Assembly (NCBI GenBank): GCA_013203015.1
Contig: JABMPO010000063.1
Span: 1 to 19,192 of the forward strand
DNA from: Fidelibacterota bacterium
GTDB taxonomy: Bacteria; Fidelibacterota; Marinisomatia; Marinisomatales; TCS56
Direction of reading: 5' to 3'
DNA: 19,192 bases
In this document: in pieces, positions 15,419 to 19,192 of the stretch
Position numbering within the stretch: the stretch's first letter is position 1
Layout: each line of letters starts with the position of its first letter
The notes under the pieces: generated by a model
Database searches by the model: none
Seen by the model: only the letters and a program-made list of their open reading frames with translations
Told to the model about the DNA's origin: nothing
Translations under genes and position numbers: made by a program

Positions 15419-17545
15419 ATGAAACAAATATTACAAAACTTGAAAACTGGTAAAACCCAATTAGTTGACGTTCCTGTACCCAAAGTTTCACAAGGATTAA
15501 TATTAATTAGAACCGAAGTGAGTCTTGTGTCTTTAGGTACCGAAAAAATGTTAATCGAATTCGGAAAAGCCAATTTGATAAACAAAGCGCGTCAACAGCC
15601 GGATAAAGTCAAGCAAGTCATTCAAAAAATAAAGACTGATGGACTTGTTCAAACCACTAAAACTATTCAAGCGAAGCTTGATGCACCATTACCGCTTGGT
15701 TATTGTAATGCCGGAGTGGTTGTCGCTGTCGGCAGTGGCGTAAAATACTATCAAATTGGTGATCGCGTAGTTTCAAATGGACATCATGCGGAATTTGTTG
15801 TAGTCCCGGAGAAACTATGTGCAATTATTCCCAATCAAGTGAAGTTCGATCAAGCTGTATTCACCGTTATTAGTTCCATTGCATTACAAGGAATACGACT
15901 GGCTAAACCAACAATTGGTGAAAGCTTTGTAGTAATTGGATTAGGCGTAATTGGCCTTCTAACAGTCCAGATTTTAAAAGCAAATGGGTGTAATGTGATT
16001 GGAGTTGACCTAGATAAGCGAAAACTTGAACTGGCAATGAGTTATGGAGCTGAAGTAATTCATGCCGGAGATATTTCAGATCCAGCAAAATTGATTTTGG
16101 CTTATACTAAAGGACGAGGCGCAGATGGTGTCCTTATTACTGTTGCGACTATAAGCAATGATCCTATCCACAATGCTGCTCAAATGTGTCGAAAGCGAGG
16201 TAGGATTATTTTAGTGGGTGTTACTGGTTTGGATTTAAAACGTTCTGATTTTTATGAAAAAGAGCTGAGTTTCCAAGTATCGTGTTCTTATGGCCCAGGT
16301 AGATATGATTCTTCTTATGAACAGGAAGGTAATGATTATCCGCTCGGTTTTGTCAGATGGACCGAGCAACGTAATTTTGAGGCCATATTGGAACTGCTAG
16401 ATAATCGTTCACTCAATGTTGAAAGATTGATTAGTCATCGATATCAGATTAATGATATTGAGAAGGGTTATGCAGAGGCCTTAGGTGACAAGGCCTCATT
16501 GGGTATCATCATTGGATACAATAATAAGCAAATATCTGAAGACGAAAGAAGCATTATTGTTACTCCTGGTCGAGATTCAAAACCAGCGAATGATCGTGCA
16601 GTTGTAGGTGTAATTGGTGCTGGAAATTTCACCAGCCAATTCATTTTACCTAATTTGGCAAAAACATCTGTTGAACTACACTCAATTGCTTCAAAAAGTG
16701 GTGTGAGTTCAACCCACCTAGGCAAAAAGTTTAAATTCCGGTACTCAGTCACAGATCCGAACGAAATAATTAAAAATCCTAATATAAATACAGTATTTAT
16801 TACAACAAGGCACAATACACATGCTTTATTTGTCACAGAGGCATTGTTGAATAATAAAAACGTTTTTGTAGAAAAACCTTTGGCAATTACGAATTCTGAA
16901 TTTGATTCTATCGAGTCTGTAATTCAAAGTGCAGAAAACCCGTTCCTGATGATAGGGTATAATCGACGATTTGCTCCTATAATTAAAAAAATGATCCAAT
17001 TATTAAAAAATGAACCAGGTCCTAAAAGCGTGATTATGACTGTAAACGCTGGTTTTATTCCTAGTGACCATTGGGTGCAGGATAATGCAATTGGAGGTGG
17101 CCGAATCATTGGCGAAGCCTGCCATTTCATTGATTTACTGCGCTATATCATTGGAGCTAATATTGTAAATTACTCGACAAATTATTTATCAGAGCAACAT
17201 TTAATGTCTGACATTGTCACTATAAACTTAAAATTCCAGGATGGATCAATCGGATGCATTCATTATTTTGCGAATGGACATAAGTCATTCCCGAAGGAGC
17301 GTCTTGAAATTTATTGTAACGGGAAAATATTGCAATGTAATAATTTTAAACAGCTATATGGTTTTGGATGGCCGGGTTTTAATAAGCAACGATTGCTATC
17401 GCAAGATAAGGGACATAAAAATTGTATCAACGCTTTCATTTCAGCAATTAATTTAAATAATGATCCTCCGATCCCGATTAACGAAATATTAGAAATTGCA
17501 AAGGTCACATTAGAAATTGCCAAGATTGGTAGAACCAGTCCTTGA
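15419..17545 (+). CDS. Bi-domain oxidoreductase: zinc-type dehydrogenase (MDR) fused to Gfo/Idh/MocA domain
   Basis: Cytoplasmic 708-aa fusion enzyme. Residues 1 to about 370 form a medium-chain dehydrogenase: LPLGYCNAGVVVAVGSGV, GDRVV, then the nucleotide-binding VVIGLGVIGLLTVQ near 172 and a C-terminal catalytic-domain return. The residues that bind catalytic zinc in classical alcohol dehydrogenases are not visible (GTEK replaces GxCGSD, and GYCNAG replaces GHExxG). From about 394 a second Rossmann domain starts VVGVIGAGNFT, with EKPLAIT at 485-491 and GGRIIGEACHFIDLLRY (H569, D572), the signatures of Gfo/Idh/MocA sugar oxidoreductases. This fusion is a known type in polysaccharide loci, often beside heparinase-like genes, but its substrate is unknown. 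It probably modifies a sugar nucleotide or glycoside by an oxidation/reduction cycle. The gap of 109 bases upstream shows no clear promoter or Shine-Dalgarno; the ATG at 15419 follows an A-rich leader. Confidence 0.88.
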   Translation: MKQILQNLKTGKTQLVDVPVPKVSQGLILIRTEVSLVSLGTEKMLIEFGKANLINKARQQPDKVKQVIQKIKTDGLVQTTKTIQAKLDAPLPLGYCNAGVVVAVGSGVKYYQIGDRVVSNGHHAEFVVVPEKLCAIIPNQVKFDQAVFTVISSIALQGIRLAKPTIGESFVVIGLGVIGLLTVQILKANGCNVIGVDLDKRKLELAMSYGAEVIHAGDISDPAKLILAYTKGRGADGVLITVATISNDPIHNAAQMCRKRGRIILVGVTGLDLKRSDFYEKELSFQVSCSYGPGRYDSSYEQEGNDYPLGFVRWTEQRNFEAILELLDNRSLNVERLISHRYQINDIEKGYAEALGDKASLGIIIGYNNKQISEDERSIIVTPGRDSKPANDRAVVGVIGAGNFTSQFILPNLAKTSVELHSIASKSGVSSTHLGKKFKFRYSVTDPNEIIKNPNINTVFITTRHNTHALFVTEALLNNKNVFVEKPLAITNSEFDSIESVIQSAENPFLMIGYNRRFAPIIKKMIQLLKNEPGPKSVIMTVNAGFIPSDHWVQDNAIGGGRIIGEACHFIDLLRYIIGANIVNYSTNYLSEQHLMSDIVTINLKFQDGSIGCIHYFANGHKSFPKERLEIYCNGKILQCNNFKQLYGFGWPGFNKQRLLSQDKGHKNCINAFISAINLNNDPPIPINEILEIAKVTLEIAKIGRTSP

Positions 17546-17573
17546 TTTAACATTGAATCGATTAGAGAGAAAA

Positions 17574-18788
17574 GTGTACAACTTGGTGCGTTTTAACCCC
17601 CGTTTAAAGCGTACTTTGACTTTTATATATCAATTTAGTAGGTCGATATTTCCTCAAAAAAAAATAGTAACAGTAAATCCAATTATGGTACGAGAAGGAT
17701 ATTTCTATGGATTTCACGATAAATGTCCCTGGTCACCGGATAACACAAAATTATTAGCTCATAAATATCCAAATCCCTTAAAAATGCCGGTTGCAGATGA
17801 CGAAATCCAGGTGGGTTATTTTACTGCCCCGGATTATGATTCATTCCATCAGATTGGTACTACGAAAACCTGGAACTGGCAAATGGGATCAATGCTCCAA
17901 TGGCTAGGGAATGAAGATAAAATAATATTCAATAATTTCATTGATAATCAGCATAGAGCAATAATTGTTAATCTCAATGGAGATAGAATTAAATGGCTTG
18001 ACCGTCCGGTAGCGACAATCAGTAAGGATGGGAAGTGGGCAGTCAGCCACAGTTTTATACGCTTGCAAAAATCAGTGCCTGCATACGGCTATGCCAATGG
18101 AATTGATTCCAGCGCGGAAAATGCTTGTCCTGATAATGATGGATTATATTTAATCAATCTAAAAAATGGCGAGATTCGATTGCTGTTCACAGTCGAGGAG
18201 CTAGCCCGGTATGAACCAGATGATGAAATGGCTAGGTGTTATCATTATTTCACGCATCCGCTCTTTTCACCTGATGGCCTTCGATTTATATTTTTTCATC
18301 GCTGGGTGGAATCGTCCGGACAAACCTGGACGCGGATGTTTTCCTGTAATCGTGATGGATCAGACCTGCACCTGTTTAAAACATCCGGTGTGGTAACACA
18401 TGTAGCCTGGAAAGATGATAATACAATACTCGCGTATGCCTATAAAAAGGAAGTAGGTGATCATTACTACCTTTTTAAAGATATATCTGATCAATTTGAA
18501 ATTTTAGGAAAGCAGCATTTCTCATCTGATGGTCATCCACAGTTTTCCCCTGATAGAAAATATTTTATTACCGATACCTACCCTGATAGAAGCAGAAAGC
18601 AGCGTTTAATATTATATGATATATATAATAATATTAGAGAGGATCTGGCAGTATTACGCTCACCATTTCCTTATCGAGGAGATTTGCGCTGTGATTTACA
18701 TCCCCGCTGGAATCGAGATGGAACGGCAATTTGTTTTGATTCTTCCCATACGGGTAAAAGAGCGCTTTGTATTATGAACTTGAATTAA
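17574..18788 (+). CDS. Beta-propeller (TolB/WD40-like) protein of unknown function in the polysaccharide locus
   Basis: Protein of about 404 aa (423 if the in-frame TTG at 17517 is used) made of repeated beta-blade motifs. Six SPDG-like turns are visible: WSPDNTKL (near 17730), ISKDGKW (18020), FSPDGLRF (18266), WKDDNTIL (18409), FSPDRKYF (18543) and WNRDGTA (18711), consistent with a six- or seven-bladed propeller. Conserved-looking histidines sit in FTHPLFSPDG, DGHPQFSPD and DLHPRWNRDG, an arrangement that recalls the PL22 oligogalacturonate lyase fold, but I could not match its metal ligands. There is no convincing signal peptide; the N-terminus is basic (NPRLKRTLTFIYQFSRS). The GTG at 17574 is chosen because GAGAG at 17565-17569 lies just upstream; starts at TTG 17517 or 17553 overlap or abut the previous gene and have no ribosome-binding site. 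Function unknown; a polysaccharide-related lyase, modification or scaffold role is inference. Confidence 0.75.
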   Translation: MYNLVRFNPRLKRTLTFIYQFSRSIFPQKKIVTVNPIMVREGYFYGFHDKCPWSPDNTKLLAHKYPNPLKMPVADDEIQVGYFTAPDYDSFHQIGTTKTWNWQMGSMLQWLGNEDKIIFNNFIDNQHRAIIVNLNGDRIKWLDRPVATISKDGKWAVSHSFIRLQKSVPAYGYANGIDSSAENACPDNDGLYLINLKNGEIRLLFTVEELARYEPDDEMARCYHYFTHPLFSPDGLRFIFFHRWVESSGQTWTRMFSCNRDGSDLHLFKTSGVVTHVAWKDDNTILAYAYKKEVGDHYYLFKDISDQFEILGKQHFSSDGHPQFSPDRKYFITDTYPDRSRKQRLILYDIYNNIREDLAVLRSPFPYRGDLRCDLHPRWNRDGTAICFDSSHTGKRALCIMNLN

Positions 18789-18796
18789 TTTTACCT

Positions 18797-19192
18797 TTGA
18801 GTAAAAGAGCAAATAGCGATAATCTTTTGAAAATTCTTTTTTTAGCACATTTTTATCCTCCCGAAATGGGTGGAGCCGCGACGCGTCTAAGTGGACTAGC
18901 CCGCTGTATGGTGAAATTCGGTCATGATGTAACGGTTGTGACGGGAATTCCTAATTACCCCGGTGGCCGGATTTATCAGGGATACCGGAAAAGATTTACT
19001 CAGAAAGAGAGACTTGACGGTGTTTCCATTTTTCGTACATGGGTATATTTTACGCCATTAAAATCTTCCCTTCACCGGATCATGAATTATATTTCATTCA
19101 TGGTATTCTCGATAATAGTGGGGATAAAACTCAAAAAACAATTTGATGTAGTTATTGTCAGCTCGCCGCCCTGTTTATCGGCCTATCTGGAC
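18797..19192 (+). CDS. WbuB-like GT4 glycosyltransferase, N-terminal part only (runs off the window)
   Basis: The frame is open from the TTG at 18797 to the last base of the window, giving 132 residues with no stop, so the 3' end is missing. The visible part is the N-terminal half of a GT-B fold: KILFLAHFYPPEMGGAATRL with the Gly-rich loop, LARCMVKFGHDVTVVTGIPNYPGG, IYQGYRKRFTQKERLDGVSIFRTWVY and FDVVIVSSPP. The NYPGG.IY.GYR pattern is characteristic of WbuB-type glycosyltransferases of O-antigen and capsule loci. An in-frame TTG at 18827 would give the more canonical start MKILFLAHF; neither TTG has a clear Shine-Dalgarno, so the start is undecided. It follows the propeller gene by only 8 bases, pointing to the same operon. 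Confidence 0.85.
   Translation, partial: MSKRANSDNLLKILFLAHFYPPEMGGAATRLSGLARCMVKFGHDVTVVTGIPNYPGGRIYQGYRKRFTQKERLDGVSIFRTWVYFTPLKSSLHRIMNYISFMVFSIIVGIKLKKQFDVVIVSSPPCLSAYLD

Noticed and set aside
16468..16836. 122-aa open frame on the - strand inside the bi-domain oxidoreductase gene
   Set aside because: It is antisense to a clear enzyme-coding region with conserved Gfo/Idh/MocA motifs and shows no recognisable domain or ribosome-binding site.

Overview
The window is a bacterial chromosomal segment with all recognisable genes on the + strand. The proteins point to a Gram-negative organism: there is an outer-membrane-type SLBB polysaccharide exporter, a Wzx/Wzy-type pathway, and a ribosomal protein S1 with six S1 domains and a long acidic N-terminal extension. 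Several genes lack a clear Shine-Dalgarno sequence and instead have an A-rich leader, and several start at TTG or GTG. Together with the moderate-to-low GC, this would fit an uncultured lineage of the FCB group (Marinimicrobia, KSB1 or Zixibacteria-like), but that placement is a low-confidence guess.

Region 1 (1-7359) is housekeeping. It holds an unrecognised 182-aa protein that may be cut by the window edge, then cmk (CMP kinase), rpsA (ribosomal protein S1), a YbbR/CdaR-like membrane protein, tsaD (tRNA t6A synthesis) and a 704-aa membrane-anchored von Willebrand factor A protein. The ybbR-like gene, tsaD and the VWA gene overlap end to end by 4 nt and 1 nt, so they are very probably translationally coupled.

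Region 2 (7417 to the window end) is a surface-polysaccharide (O-antigen, capsule or EPS) locus. In order: a UDP-glucose 6-dehydrogenase (UDP-glucuronate supply), a Wza-like SLBB export protein, a Wzz-type polysaccharide co-polymerase, a Wzx flippase, a Wzy polymerase, a GT4 glycosyltransferase, a bi-domain oxidoreductase (MDR dehydrogenase fused to a Gfo/Idh/MocA domain), a beta-propeller protein of unknown role, and the N-terminal part of a WbuB-like GT4 glycosyltransferase that runs off the end. In the expected pathway, glycosyltransferases build lipid-linked repeat units containing uronic or otherwise modified sugars, Wzx flips them, Wzy polymerises them under Wzz control, and the SLBB protein exports the product. 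No initiating phosphoglycosyltransferase and no tyrosine autokinase is in view; they could lie downstream.

The most unusual item is the Wzz protein. Its first ~56 residues form a convincing winged-helix DNA-binding domain placed directly before the usual Wzz N-terminus, on the cytoplasmic side of TM1. The architecture resembles ToxR/CadC-type membrane-tethered regulators and suggests a chain-length regulator that can also touch DNA. A 20-bp dyad upstream of the exporter gene and two mutually exclusive hairpins in the wzz-wzx gap are candidate regulatory partners. No tRNA, rRNA, CRISPR array, insertion sequence or attachment site was seen, and no gene-free stretch exceeds about 110 bases.
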